From: an uncultured Pelagibacteraceae bacterium
Lineage (GTDB): Bacteria > Pseudomonadota > Alphaproteobacteria > Pelagibacterales > Pelagibacteraceae
Assembly: GCA_902574525.1 (NCBI GenBank)
Contig: CACGNQ010000004.1
Coordinates: forward strand, 1-61,319
Direction: 5' to 3'
Length of the DNA stretch: 61,319 nucleotides
Position numbers and translations under genes: made by a program. This document shows, one piece after another, positions 36,100 to 43,312 of the stretch. The notes below the pieces were generated by a model that worked only from the letters and a program-made list of their open reading frames with translations, ran no database searches and had not been told where the DNA came from. Numbering within the stretch: the first letter of the stretch is position 1; each line of letters starts with the position of its first letter.

Positions 36100-36791
36100 T
36101 TATAATATTTTTTCATAGATATTTGAGCTAACAATAAATTAGGATCGATAAATATTCTAGACTCTTTTACCTTTTTAAAAGATTTATAAGCAAATATTGC
36201 AATAGGTATTTCAGTACATCCAAGTATAATTTTTTTACATTTCATCTTTAAAAGATATTTTACAGCAGGTCGTAATACCTTTTCAGCATCTTTAACTTTA
36301 CCCATTTTTACCAAATGAATTGCTTTGTTAACGCTTTTTTTCTGCAAAGGTTTATTAGGACTTAATAACTTATAATTTTTATCAAAATATTTATTATATA
36401 TTTTTGTACTTAAAGTTGCTTCAGTGCATAAAATTCCAATTTTTGAATTTTGTTTACAAGTTTTCTCTGTATGTATGTAAACTTCTTTTGGCATACTCAG
36501 TATTGGGATTTTAATATTTTTTTGAAGATCTTTATGCCAGTAATGCGCTGTATTACACGGCATGACGATAAACTTACATTTGTTTTTTTGAAGAAGTCTA
36601 CAGCCAGAGATTAAACTTTTTAAAACGTTATTGTATTTTTTTAAATTTTTGATTCTGTTTGGAATTTTAGATTTATTATAAAGCATAAACATTGGGTAAT
36701 TTTGATCGATTTTACCTCGATTAATAACTGCAAGTTTATTGCAAAAGTCTAACCCTGCTCGAGTCCCCATGCCACCTAGAATTCCAATCAT
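36096..36791 (-). CDS. Aspartate/glutamate racemase-family protein
   Basis: 231 aa with two alpha/beta domains. GILGGMGTRAG starts the fold. The two catalytic cysteines are C79 in MPCNTAHYW and one near 192 in LGCTEIPIA. Cofactor-independent racemases of this kind act on Asp or Glu, and some relatives act on other amino or dicarboxylic acids. It is cotranscribed with the methyltransferase gene downstream and divergent from a LysE-type amino-acid exporter. Confidence 0.85.
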   Translation of the reverse strand: MIGILGGMGTRAGLDFCNKLAVINRGKIDQNYPMFMLYNKSKIPNRIKNLKKYNNVLKSLISGCRLLQKNKCKFIVMPCNTAHYWHKDLQKNIKIPILSMPKEVYIHTEKTCKQNSKIGILCTEATLSTKIYNKYFDKNYKLLSPNKPLQKKSVNKAIHLVKMGKVKDAEKVLRPAVKYLLKMKCKKIILGCTEIPIAIFAYKSFKKVKESRIFIDPNLLLAQISMKKYYK

Positions 36792-36830
36792 AAGTCATCT
36801 TGATATTATTTTTAAAAATATTTCAAGATA

Positions 36831-36850
36831 TTTATCTTAAGTAAGATAAA
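36831..36850. promoter_or_regulatory. 20-bp inverted repeat upstream of the LysE-type exporter
   Basis: TTTATCTTA-AG-TAAGATAAA is a perfect 9-2-9 inverted repeat. It is in the 83-bp divergent space between the racemase and exporter genes, 25 bp before the exporter ATG. A dimeric repressor or activator (Lrp or LysG type) is a possible binder, but no regulator gene is adjacent. Confidence 0.4.
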
Positions 36851-36874
36851 AGGTATCAAAGAAAATTGTATTTT

Positions 36875-37492
36875 ATGAGTTTTTTTACTTTAGGTTTTTT
36901 TACAGGACTAAGTTTGATCTTAGCTTTAGGAGCTCAAAATATTTTTGTAATAGAACAAGGTCTCAAAAAAAATTATATTTTTATTGTATGTTTAATTTGC
37001 TCCATCTCTGATTTGGTTCTTATATTTTTAGGAATTTTCCTATTTAATTATTTAGAAAATTATTTATCAGGAATAGTCGAATTTATTTTGAATATTTTAT
37101 TAGTTATATTTTTAATTTATTTCATATTTGAAAAAATAAAATCAAACTATCAAAATGTTAACTTTAATGGACAACAAACTATTTTATCTTTTAAAAGTGT
37201 TATAATTAAAACTCTTGGTTTTACTTATTTAAACCCACATGTTTATTCAGATACTGTTTTCTTTCTAGGTAATTTTTCAAAAAATTTCGAAATTTTTAAC
37301 AAGTATTATTTTGGTTTAGGAGCAGCTATTTCATCTTTAATTTTCTTTTTTTTGTTAGGATATTTATCAAAATTTTTTTCTAATTATTTAAAAGGGGAAA
37401 AAATTTGGAAATATATAAATAACTTTATTATTATATTTATGAGCTGCTTATGTATTTATATTTTTAGAGATTTGTATAATTTTATAGTTTAA
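36875..37492 (+). CDS. LysE/ArgO-type amino acid exporter
   Basis: 205 aa from the ATG at 36875 (MSFFTLGFF). A TTG three codons upstream is the alternative. Six hydrophobic helices, with the LysE-family start GFFTGLSLILALGAQNIFVIEQGL and TLGFTYLNPHVYSDTVF in the fourth helix region. It exports basic or other amino acids. An inverted repeat just upstream may control it. Confidence 0.85.
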   Translation: MSFFTLGFFTGLSLILALGAQNIFVIEQGLKKNYIFIVCLICSISDLVLIFLGIFLFNYLENYLSGIVEFILNILLVIFLIYFIFEKIKSNYQNVNFNGQQTILSFKSVIIKTLGFTYLNPHVYSDTVFFLGNFSKNFEIFNKYYFGLGAAISSLIFFFLLGYLSKFFSNYLKGEKIWKYINNFIIIFMSCLCIYIFRDLYNFIV

Positions 37493-37617
37493 GAAAAGCT
37501 AATAAAACCAAACCAAGCCAAAATAAATACCGCCAACCAAAGCAAACCTTTTATTAAAAAGAATAAAAAACTTCCAGTAACAATATATTTGATAATTTTT
37601 TTAATTTGACTTTTCAA
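37489..37617 (-). CDS. Possible small membrane peptide downstream of the HisD-family gene (42 aa)
   Basis: Starting with TTG at 37617, 12 bp after the HisD-family stop, the frame encodes a basic N-terminus (KSQIKKIIK) followed by a continuous hydrophobic stretch with several Trp and Phe to the end. The frame is bounded by stops on both sides. Absence of an ATG and of a ribosome site keeps it uncertain. Tail-to-tail overlap with the exporter gene is three bases. Confidence 0.35.
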   Translation of the reverse strand: MKSQIKKIIKYIVTGSFLFFLIKGLLWLAVFILAWFGFISFS

Positions 37618-37629
37618 TATTTACTAGAC

Positions 37630-38916
37630 TTAATTTGAATATCCATATTTTCTCAATCTAACATCACCAGTTCTTGCATGCGCTTCCATACCTTCGTACC
37701 TTGATATTCTAGCAGCCGCAGCACCAACTTCCTTAGTGGACTCTTTGGTCATTCTTTGAAAACTTAATGTTTTAATAAATTTTCCTACAAATAAACCACC
37801 AGTATATTTACCAGCACCCTTGGTAGGTAAAATATGATTAGTTCCTGAGCATTTATCTCCATATGCAACTGTAGTTTCCTCACCAATAAATAAAGAGCCA
37901 TAATTTTTGAGACGATCATGAAACCATTTTAGATTTTTAGTTTGTACCTCTAAATGTTCTGGAGCATATTCATCGCTTATTTTTGCCATCTCTTCATCAC
38001 TGTCACATAAAATAACTTCACCATAATCTTTCCATGCTGCCTCTGCACTTGTTCTTGGTAATTCTGGAAGTTTAGAAATTAATTCTGGAACTCTCTTCAT
38101 AACTATTTCAGCAAGTTTTTTACTAGTTGTATAAAGCCAAGCTGGAGAATTATATCCATGCTCAGCCTGTCCAACTAAATCCACAGCAACAATTTCTGGG
38201 TCTGCAGTTTCATCTGCTATTATTGCGATTTCGGTTGGCCCAGCAAATAAATCTATGCCAACTTTTCCAAATAAAATCCTTTTTGCTTCTGCAACAAATT
38301 GATTTCCTGGTCCTACCAATATATCTGCTGGTTCATTTCCGAATAAACCATAAGTCATTGCAGCAATTGCAGGAACACCACCAAGATTTAAAATTACGTC
38401 TGCCCCACAAAGATTTGCTGTATAAATAATAGCAGGATGTGCTCCTATTTTTTCTTTAGGAGGACTACAAGCTATAATATTTTTTACACTAGCAACTTTT
38501 GCAGTCGTTACACTCATAACAGCAGATGCTATATGGGCATATCTTCCTCCAGGTATATAACATCCTGCAGTATTAACAGGTACTAATTTTTGCCCAGCAT
38601 ATAATCCTTTTGATAACTCAACCTCAAAATCTTGGCCATAATTTTTTAGTTGTGCTTCTGCGAATTTTCTTACTCTTTCATATGAAAACTGAATATCGTC
38701 TTTAGTTTTTTGATCTAGTGATTTATTTATTTGGTCGATTTTCTCTTTAGAAACTATTATTTCTCCATCAAATTTATCAAATTTTTTTGTAAGTTCTTTA
38801 CATCCTTCCTCTTTAGTTTTTTCTAATTCAGATAATAAACTTTGAACAATGTCTCGAGTTTTTGTATCGTCTGTTGAAGCGGTTTTTGTGGCTTTTTTTA
38901 AATATTGAATTCCCAT
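37630..38916 (-). CDS. Histidinol-dehydrogenase-family dehydrogenase (sulfopropanediol-dehydrogenase-like)
   Basis: 428 aa. Zinc- and NAD-dependent HisD fold, with GPGNQFVAEAKR, DLFAGPTEIAIIAD, the ligand-bearing GQAEHG and EYAPEHLEVQ. The GCYIPGGRYAHIASAVMS segment and the C-terminal EGMEAHARTGDVRLRKYG are more like HpsN, the 2,3-dihydroxypropane-1-sulfonate 3-dehydrogenase, than like biosynthetic HisD. The two dehydrogenases share a fold and cannot be separated without alignment. The next gene upstream in the operon is phosphotransacetylase-like. Confidence 0.78.
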   Translation of the reverse strand: MGIQYLKKATKTASTDDTKTRDIVQSLLSELEKTKEEGCKELTKKFDKFDGEIIVSKEKIDQINKSLDQKTKDDIQFSYERVRKFAEAQLKNYGQDFEVELSKGLYAGQKLVPVNTAGCYIPGGRYAHIASAVMSVTTAKVASVKNIIACSPPKEKIGAHPAIIYTANLCGADVILNLGGVPAIAAMTYGLFGNEPADILVGPGNQFVAEAKRILFGKVGIDLFAGPTEIAIIADETADPEIVAVDLVGQAEHGYNSPAWLYTTSKKLAEIVMKRVPELISKLPELPRTSAEAAWKDYGEVILCDSDEEMAKISDEYAPEHLEVQTKNLKWFHDRLKNYGSLFIGEETTVAYGDKCSGTNHILPTKGAGKYTGGLFVGKFIKTLSFQRMTKESTKEVGAAAARISRYEGMEAHARTGDVRLRKYGYSN

Positions 38917-38941
38917 TTTAGCTATATTTATATTTTGATTA

Positions 38942-39853
38942 TTAATCTAATGCAACTACTGCAGCAGCTATAGATGCCATTCTGGCAGTTGCTTCATCTG
39001 ATCTACTTGTTATTACTACTGGAACTTTACCACCAACTACAACACCAGCTGCACACGCACCCATGAAATATATCATTATTTTTACTAGGGCATTACCAGC
39101 TTCAACATTAGGAACTAACAAGACATCTGCTTGTCCTGCAACAGAATTTTTTATTCCTTTTATTTCTGCTGATTTTTTTGAAACACTATTATCAAAAGCC
39201 AAAGGTCCAAAAACATCTGCTGTAAGATTTTCTTTTTTTGCAATATCACTGATTTCTTTGGCGTCTAAAGAACTTTGCACACTATCTAGAACCTCTTCAG
39301 TTGCAGAAAGTACAGAAATTTTTGGTCTTTCAATACCAATCCTTTGACTGAAATTAATTGCATTTTTTAATATGTGCATTTTAGTTTTTACATTTGGCGA
39401 AACATTTAAAGCACCATCAGTTATAATTAGAGGACTATCATTTTTTTCAAGAGTCATATGCCATATATGACTTAGTCTTGTTTTACCTAATAAATTATAC
39501 TCTTTCTTTATTACTTCTTTCATAAGAACATCTGTATGAATATGACCTTTAACTATAATCTTAATTTTACCTTTTGATGCAAGATCGGCCGCAATTTTTG
39601 CGGTGGTGTTTTCATCTGGCTCATGAATTATCTCATAATTTGAAATATCAAATTTCAGTTCATCAGCATATTTTTGAATTTCGTTTTTATCTCCAATGAG
39701 AACGGGAGTAATTAAGTTTTCTTTAACAGCATCTATAACAGAAAGCATCGGTAACATTTTTCCAGCATTAACAATTCCAGCCAGAACAGCTTTTTTCTTA
39801 TGTGCAATATCTAATAAATTAATAGGACAAATAATTTCTTTACTTGAAAGCAT
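38942..39853 (-). CDS. Phosphate acetyl/butyryltransferase-family protein
   Basis: 303 aa of the PTA_PTB fold. GKIKIIVKGHIHTDVLMKEV, LIITDGALNVSPNV and DVLLVPNVEAGNALVK are its conserved segments. The family moves acyl groups between CoA and phosphate. In sulfonate degradation Pta releases acetyl-CoA from acetyl phosphate made by sulfoacetaldehyde acetyltransferase. It is 25 bp upstream of the HisD/HpsN-like gene on the same strand. A general fermentation role is equally possible. Confidence 0.82.
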   Translation of the reverse strand: MLSSKEIICPINLLDIAHKKKAVLAGIVNAGKMLPMLSVIDAVKENLITPVLIGDKNEIQKYADELKFDISNYEIIHEPDENTTAKIAADLASKGKIKIIVKGHIHTDVLMKEVIKKEYNLLGKTRLSHIWHMTLEKNDSPLIITDGALNVSPNVKTKMHILKNAINFSQRIGIERPKISVLSATEEVLDSVQSSLDAKEISDIAKKENLTADVFGPLAFDNSVSKKSAEIKGIKNSVAGQADVLLVPNVEAGNALVKIMIYFMGACAAGVVVGGKVPVVITSRSDEATARMASIAAAVVALD

Positions 39854-39909
39854 AAATTACTTTTTACATGAATTTTAGATGTGTATATAGTAGGTTAATA
39901 TGGCATAAA

Positions 39910-40758
39910 ATGGAAATTGCAACTAAAATTGCCCCGATAGCTTTAGCCCTCATAATGTTAACCCTGGGTTTAGGTCTTACAATTAAAGATTTTACCAGAG
40001 TTATAAAACAACCAAAAGATTTTTTATTGGGAGCTACATGCCAATTAATTATTCTTCCAATTATTGCGTTTATTTTAATAAAAGTATTTAAAACACCAGT
40101 TGAACTCGCTTTAGGTGTTATGATTATAGCAGCAGCACCAGGAGGAGTTACATCAAATGTCCTTACAAAATTTGCAAATGGTGATGTTGCGTTATCAGTT
40201 TCATTAACAGCAATTATAAGTTTAGTGAGTATAATTTCAGTACCATTTATAGTTTTTAAATCTGCTGACTTGCTTCAAATTAAATACATAACTAATGAAA
40301 TTTCAATGGTCGGTATTTCTATTAAGATGTTTTTAGTTGTAACTTTACCTGTAGTAGTTGGAATGATAATAAGAAAATTTGCAACAATATTTATTGTATC
40401 CAACGAGAAAATAATTGAAGTATTATCACTTATTTTTTTTATGATTGTTTTTATAGCAATTTGGGTAGAGGAGTGGGAAAATATTTCAACTTACTTAAAA
40501 CAGGCAGGTTTTATTACTTTAGTTTTAAATTTATCAATGATTTTAATAGGTTATTACTTAGCTAAATTTTTTTCAACTGGTATAGAACAAAGAAAATGCA
40601 TTTCATTAGAATGTGGATTGCAAAATGGAACATTGGCTGTGTTTGTAGCCACTCAAATTTTTAATGATGTATCTTTCATAGTTCCTACTGCTGCTTATGC
40701 GCTTATAATGTTTGTAACTTCAATCTTGTTCGTTTTACTTGTTAAAAATTTGAGATAA
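39910..40758 (+). CDS. Bile-acid:sodium symporter-family (BASS) transporter
   Basis: 282 aa from the ATG at 39910 (MEIATKIAP). A longer version from 39868 has an odd hydrophilic extension. Nine to ten helices. LALIMLTLGLGLTIKDF near the N-terminus, GVMIIAAAPGGVTSNVLTKFANGDVALSVSLTAI in the middle and the conserved ECGLQNGTLAVFVA near residue 245 are BASS features. Members import organic anions with sodium. Divergent from the phosphotransacetylase-like gene by 56 bp, which makes an organic acid or sulfonate plausible. Confidence 0.85.
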   Translation: MEIATKIAPIALALIMLTLGLGLTIKDFTRVIKQPKDFLLGATCQLIILPIIAFILIKVFKTPVELALGVMIIAAAPGGVTSNVLTKFANGDVALSVSLTAIISLVSIISVPFIVFKSADLLQIKYITNEISMVGISIKMFLVVTLPVVVGMIIRKFATIFIVSNEKIIEVLSLIFFMIVFIAIWVEEWENISTYLKQAGFITLVLNLSMILIGYYLAKFFSTGIEQRKCISLECGLQNGTLAVFVATQIFNDVSFIVPTAAYALIMFVTSILFVLLVKNLR

Positions 40759-40818
40759 GCATCATTTTTGGACATTTTGTAACTATTTAGATGTAAAAAA
40801 ATTGATATATAAACAGCT

Positions 40819-41202
40819 ATGCAGTTTGAGATAATTTTACCTTCAGTTGTGCTAGGCATGATGCTTTTCTTTTCCTTTGCTGTCGCGCCTATAATTTTCA
40901 AAGTTCTCAAAGAAAACGATGCAAGGAAGTTCGTAAGAACAATTTTTCCATATTACTATTTAATAAATCTAATGTTAATTTCTTTAATTTGTATATTATT
41001 ATTTTTTAAAAATTTTATTAATTTAGATTTTTATTTATTAGTTTCCATAGCAACTTTATTTGCAATTTCACTGTTTATATTAATGCCGATGATTAATAAT
41101 GCTAGGGACCTAAAACAAGATACAAAGTTTAAATATCTTCATGCGATATCTGTAATAATTAATTTTCTACAAATTGTTATTCTCATTTATGTTCTTTTTT
41201 AA
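40819..41202 (+). CDS. DUF4149-type membrane protein
   Basis: 127 aa with four hydrophobic segments. LPSVVLGMMLFFSFAVAPIIFKVL at the start and LMPMINNARD near residue 95 are typical of DUF4149 (TMEM205-like). No reaction is known. The downstream phosphatase gene overlaps it. Confidence 0.7.
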   Translation: MQFEIILPSVVLGMMLFFSFAVAPIIFKVLKENDARKFVRTIFPYYYLINLMLISLICILLFFKNFINLDFYLLVSIATLFAISLFILMPMINNARDLKQDTKFKYLHAISVIINFLQIVILIYVLF

Positions 41203-41749
41203 TGTAAAAAAAATTTCAATATTTTTTTTATTTTACCTTTTTTTAAATGAAGCCTACGCAAACAATGAAACAATAAATGCCCTGAAAGATGGTAGCAAGA
41301 TAGTATTTATAAGACATTCACTTGCACCAGGAAATGGTGATCCTGAGAATTTTAATTTAAATGATTGTTCAACGCAGAGAAATTTAAGTGAAAAAGGTAT
41401 AGAACAATCAAAAAAAATTGGTGATTTTTTTACAAAAAATAAAATAGAAATTGATGCAGTTTTAAGTAGCGAGTGGTGTAGGTGTAAAGATACTGCCTTT
41501 CATGCGTTTGAAAACTTCATAACTTTTAATGCACTAAACTCTTTTTACGACCCTAAGTTTTCCAAGAATGAAAAATCACAGATAATTGATCTTAAAAAGT
41601 TAATTGAAGGTTGGAAAAGTGACAAAAATCTGATTCTTGTTACACATTATGTAGTTATATCCTCGATGTTAAACGCTGGTTCTTCATCAGGGGAAATAAT
41701 TGTAGTAAATAAAGATCTTGAGATACTAGGTAGAATGCAGACTTTTTAA
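41189..41749 (+). CDS. Exported histidine-phosphatase-superfamily protein
   Basis: About 186 aa from the ATG at 41189, overlapping the previous gene by 14 bp (TTG at 41174 is an alternative). N-terminal residues form a signal peptide ending NEAYA. The catalytic RHG-type motif reads FIRHSLAPG, the second catalytic His is in LVTHYVVISSML, and SSEWCRC follows the usual SxxxRC pattern. It probably acts in the periplasm as a phosphatase of unknown substrate. Confidence 0.8.
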   Translation: MFFFNVKKISIFFLFYLFLNEAYANNETINALKDGSKIVFIRHSLAPGNGDPENFNLNDCSTQRNLSEKGIEQSKKIGDFFTKNKIEIDAVLSSEWCRCKDTAFHAFENFITFNALNSFYDPKFSKNEKSQIIDLKKLIEGWKSDKNLILVTHYVVISSMLNAGSSSGEIIVVNKDLEILGRMQTF

Positions 41750-41811
41750 AATCTTAGCTAGGACAATTATTCCCATTATATTATATAAGATAATTAATTA
41801 ATTTTTAATAT

Positions 41812-41955
41812 ATGGTACCTATAATATTTTCTCTAACTGTTCTTACAGTAATATTATTTATTGCATTTATGTTTAGAAGACCCTCAAAAAAAGAAATTAA
41901 AAAATTTGTTGATAAAACTAATGAAAAAGATATTTGGTCTAAACTAGGATTTTGA
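41812..41955 (+). CDS. Small single-pass membrane protein (47 aa)
   Basis: ATG at 41812, one hydrophobic helix at residues 2-22, then a charged tail of about 25 residues (RRPSKKEIKKFVDKTNEKD) ending in IWSKLGF. The helix-then-basic-tail pattern is a reasonable type I or reverse membrane peptide. No family recognised. Located between the phosphatase and MsrB genes on the same strand. Confidence 0.5.
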   Translation: MVPIIFSLTVLTVILFIAFMFRRPSKKEIKKFVDKTNEKDIWSKLGF

Positions 41956-41959
41956 CCTT

Positions 41960-42061
41960 GTGAAAAAAAAAATTAAATATTTCATCTATTTTGCAATCTA
42001 TATAATACTTATACTTATTTTAGCAGCTGTATTTTATGTAAATGGTATTAGTTTAATTTAA
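41960..42061 (+). CDS. Possible tiny membrane peptide (33 aa)
   Basis: GTG at 41960, five bases after the previous stop. The frame reads KKKIKYF then one helix of about 23 hydrophobic residues to the stop six bases before the MsrB ATG. The exact fit between neighbours favours a real gene, but the short length and GTG start make it uncertain. Confidence 0.38.
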   Translation: MKKKIKYFIYFAIYIILILILAAVFYVNGISLI

Positions 42062-42066
42062 ATATA

Positions 42067-42528
42067 ATGAAGAAAAGAAATTTTATAAAATTAATATCAT
42101 CTACTTTTGTTTCTTTTTTTTTCGTTAATATCTCTTCACTGTACGCAAAAATAGAAAAGAAAATCATAAATAAATCTTTAACAGAACAGCAAAAAAAAAT
42201 AATGTTCAAAGAGAGTACTGAAAAACCATTTACAAGTAGTTTAATTAATGAAACTAGAGAGGGTTTTTATCATTGCGCAAACTGTAATGCTAAACTGTTT
42301 TCTTCAAACTCAAAATTTGACAGTGGAACTGGATGGCCTTCGTTTTCCGAGGCACTCCCTGGAGCTTTTTTAACAAAGGTTGATTATTCGTTTGGTATGA
42401 AGCGTACTGAGTATCACTGTGCAAATTGTGGCGCTCATCATGGACATGTGTTTGATGATGGCCCTTCTGAAACAGGAAAAAGATTTTGCAACAATGGTCT
42501 TTGTTTAATTTTTATTCCCTCAAATTAA
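42067..42528 (+). CDS. msrB: Exported methionine-R-sulfoxide reductase
   Basis: 153 aa. Zinc-binding pairs CANC at residues 70-73 and 118-121 and the catalytic Cys C141 in KRFCNNGLC identify MsrB. The sequence GTGWPSF is characteristic. The N-terminus KKRNFIKLISSTFVSFFFVNISSLYA looks like an export signal and resembles a twin-arginine signal with KR in place of RR, so the enzyme is probably periplasmic. It ends four bases into the convergent hypothetical gene. Confidence 0.9.
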   Translation: MKKRNFIKLISSTFVSFFFVNISSLYAKIEKKIINKSLTEQQKKIMFKESTEKPFTSSLINETREGFYHCANCNAKLFSSNSKFDSGTGWPSFSEALPGAFLTKVDYSFGMKRTEYHCANCGAHHGHVFDDGPSETGKRFCNNGLCLIFIPSN

Positions 42529-42968
42529 TCAATAAAATTAAGTTTAATTAATTTTTCTTTTTTGACTTCTTTACACCATAATTCATAAGTTTCACACATT
42601 CTCCAAACTAAACCAAAAGCATTTTGTGAACTTGATAAAGGAAAAGAACTTTTAGCAAAATAAGTTTCGCTATTTTCTTTAAATTGTTTCATGACAGTAT
42701 TCTTTTGTAAATTAAGTAGATCAATTGTCTCTTTAGGGAGTTTTTTTCCTGTTTCAAAATTTAAAAAATTATTTTCTTTAAGTTTTACGAAAAGATTATC
42801 ATGAAAGCTTCCATTTTTAATTTCATCAAATTCTTTTGTAGATATAAATCTTTCAATCAACTCAATATTATTTAAGCCCAAGTCCTCATTTTTAATTTTA
42901 ATAAGATTTGAGTAAATCGACTCAGGTAAGTAAAGCATCAATGGTTTTGAGGTATCTTTTTTTTTCAT
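42525..42968 (-). CDS. Hypothetical protein (147 aa) with a Fur-like site upstream
   Basis: Soluble and charged, predicted helical, without a signal peptide, with two Cys near the C-terminus (WRMCETYELWCKEV). Not recognised. The start is followed upstream, 18 bp away, by a GATAATCATT element that matches a Fur half-site. It could be iron-regulated, which is an inference from that site only. Confidence 0.6.
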   Translation of the reverse strand: MKKKDTSKPLMLYLPESIYSNLIKIKNEDLGLNNIELIERFISTKEFDEIKNGSFHDNLFVKLKENNFLNFETGKKLPKETIDLLNLQKNTVMKQFKENSETYFAKSSFPLSSSQNAFGLVWRMCETYELWCKEVKKEKLIKLNFID

Positions 42969-42985
42969 TTATTTTTTTTTTCGTG

Positions 42986-43000
42986 ATTGATAATCATTAA
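42986..43000. promoter_or_regulatory. Fur-like partial site
   Basis: ATTGATAATCATTAA holds GATAATCATT, ten bases identical to the middle of the canonical Fur 19-mer. It is 18 bp ahead of the minus-strand hypothetical gene start and may be the second site of a tandem iron-box arrangement with the palindrome at 43041. Confidence 0.4.
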
Positions 43001-43040
43001 CAACTAAATTTTTTTTAATCAATTTTATGCATTATTTTTT

Positions 43041-43055
43041 TGATAATGATTATCA
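43041..43055. promoter_or_regulatory. Perfect Fur-box-like palindrome
   Basis: TGATAATGATTATCA is an exact 7-1-7 palindrome and fits the Fur recognition unit TGATAAT-N-ATTATCA completely. It lies in the 158-bp divergent space between the 147-aa hypothetical gene and the 59-aa cysteine-rich gene. No fur gene is in this window. Irr or Mur cannot be excluded, but the motif fits Fur best. Confidence 0.65.
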
Positions 43056-43126
43056 TTAAAGTTGCGATTTATTCTCAAAAAAATTAAAAAAGTTGAAAAA
43101 ATAAAATTATTATTTATTTTATTTGA

Positions 43127-43306
43127 ATGGAACTAGAAACACATAATTGTAGAAAATGCGGTTTAACAATATCAGCAACTTGCTCAAAGTGTCATAGGAT
43201 TGTTGATGTTAAAAAACTTGATGATGGATGTATCGTTAGAGTTACTAAGTGTGGTGATTGCGCAAACACACCAGTAATTAAAGATATTTGCACAAATCAA
43301 GCTTAA
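43127..43306 (+). CDS. Zinc-ribbon-like eight-cysteine protein (59 aa)
   Basis: ATG at 43127. Cysteines occur as CRKC (8-11), CSKC (20-23), a single Cys about residue 41, CGDC (about 48-51) and a last Cys near 56. The three CxxC units suggest bound zinc or iron-sulfur. The gene is 71 bp from the perfect Fur-like palindrome, so expression could follow iron status. No family is recognised. It ends six bases before the minus-strand GMC dehydrogenase stop. Confidence 0.65.
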   Translation: MELETHNCRKCGLTISATCSKCHRIVDVKKLDDGCIVRVTKCGDCANTPVIKDICTNQA

Positions 43307-43312
43307 GTTAAA

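Noticed and set aside
37630..38916. Straight annotation as biosynthetic HisD
   Set aside because: The family is right but the GGRYAHIAS and HARTGDVRLRKYG segments point to the HpsN-like group, so the name is left open.
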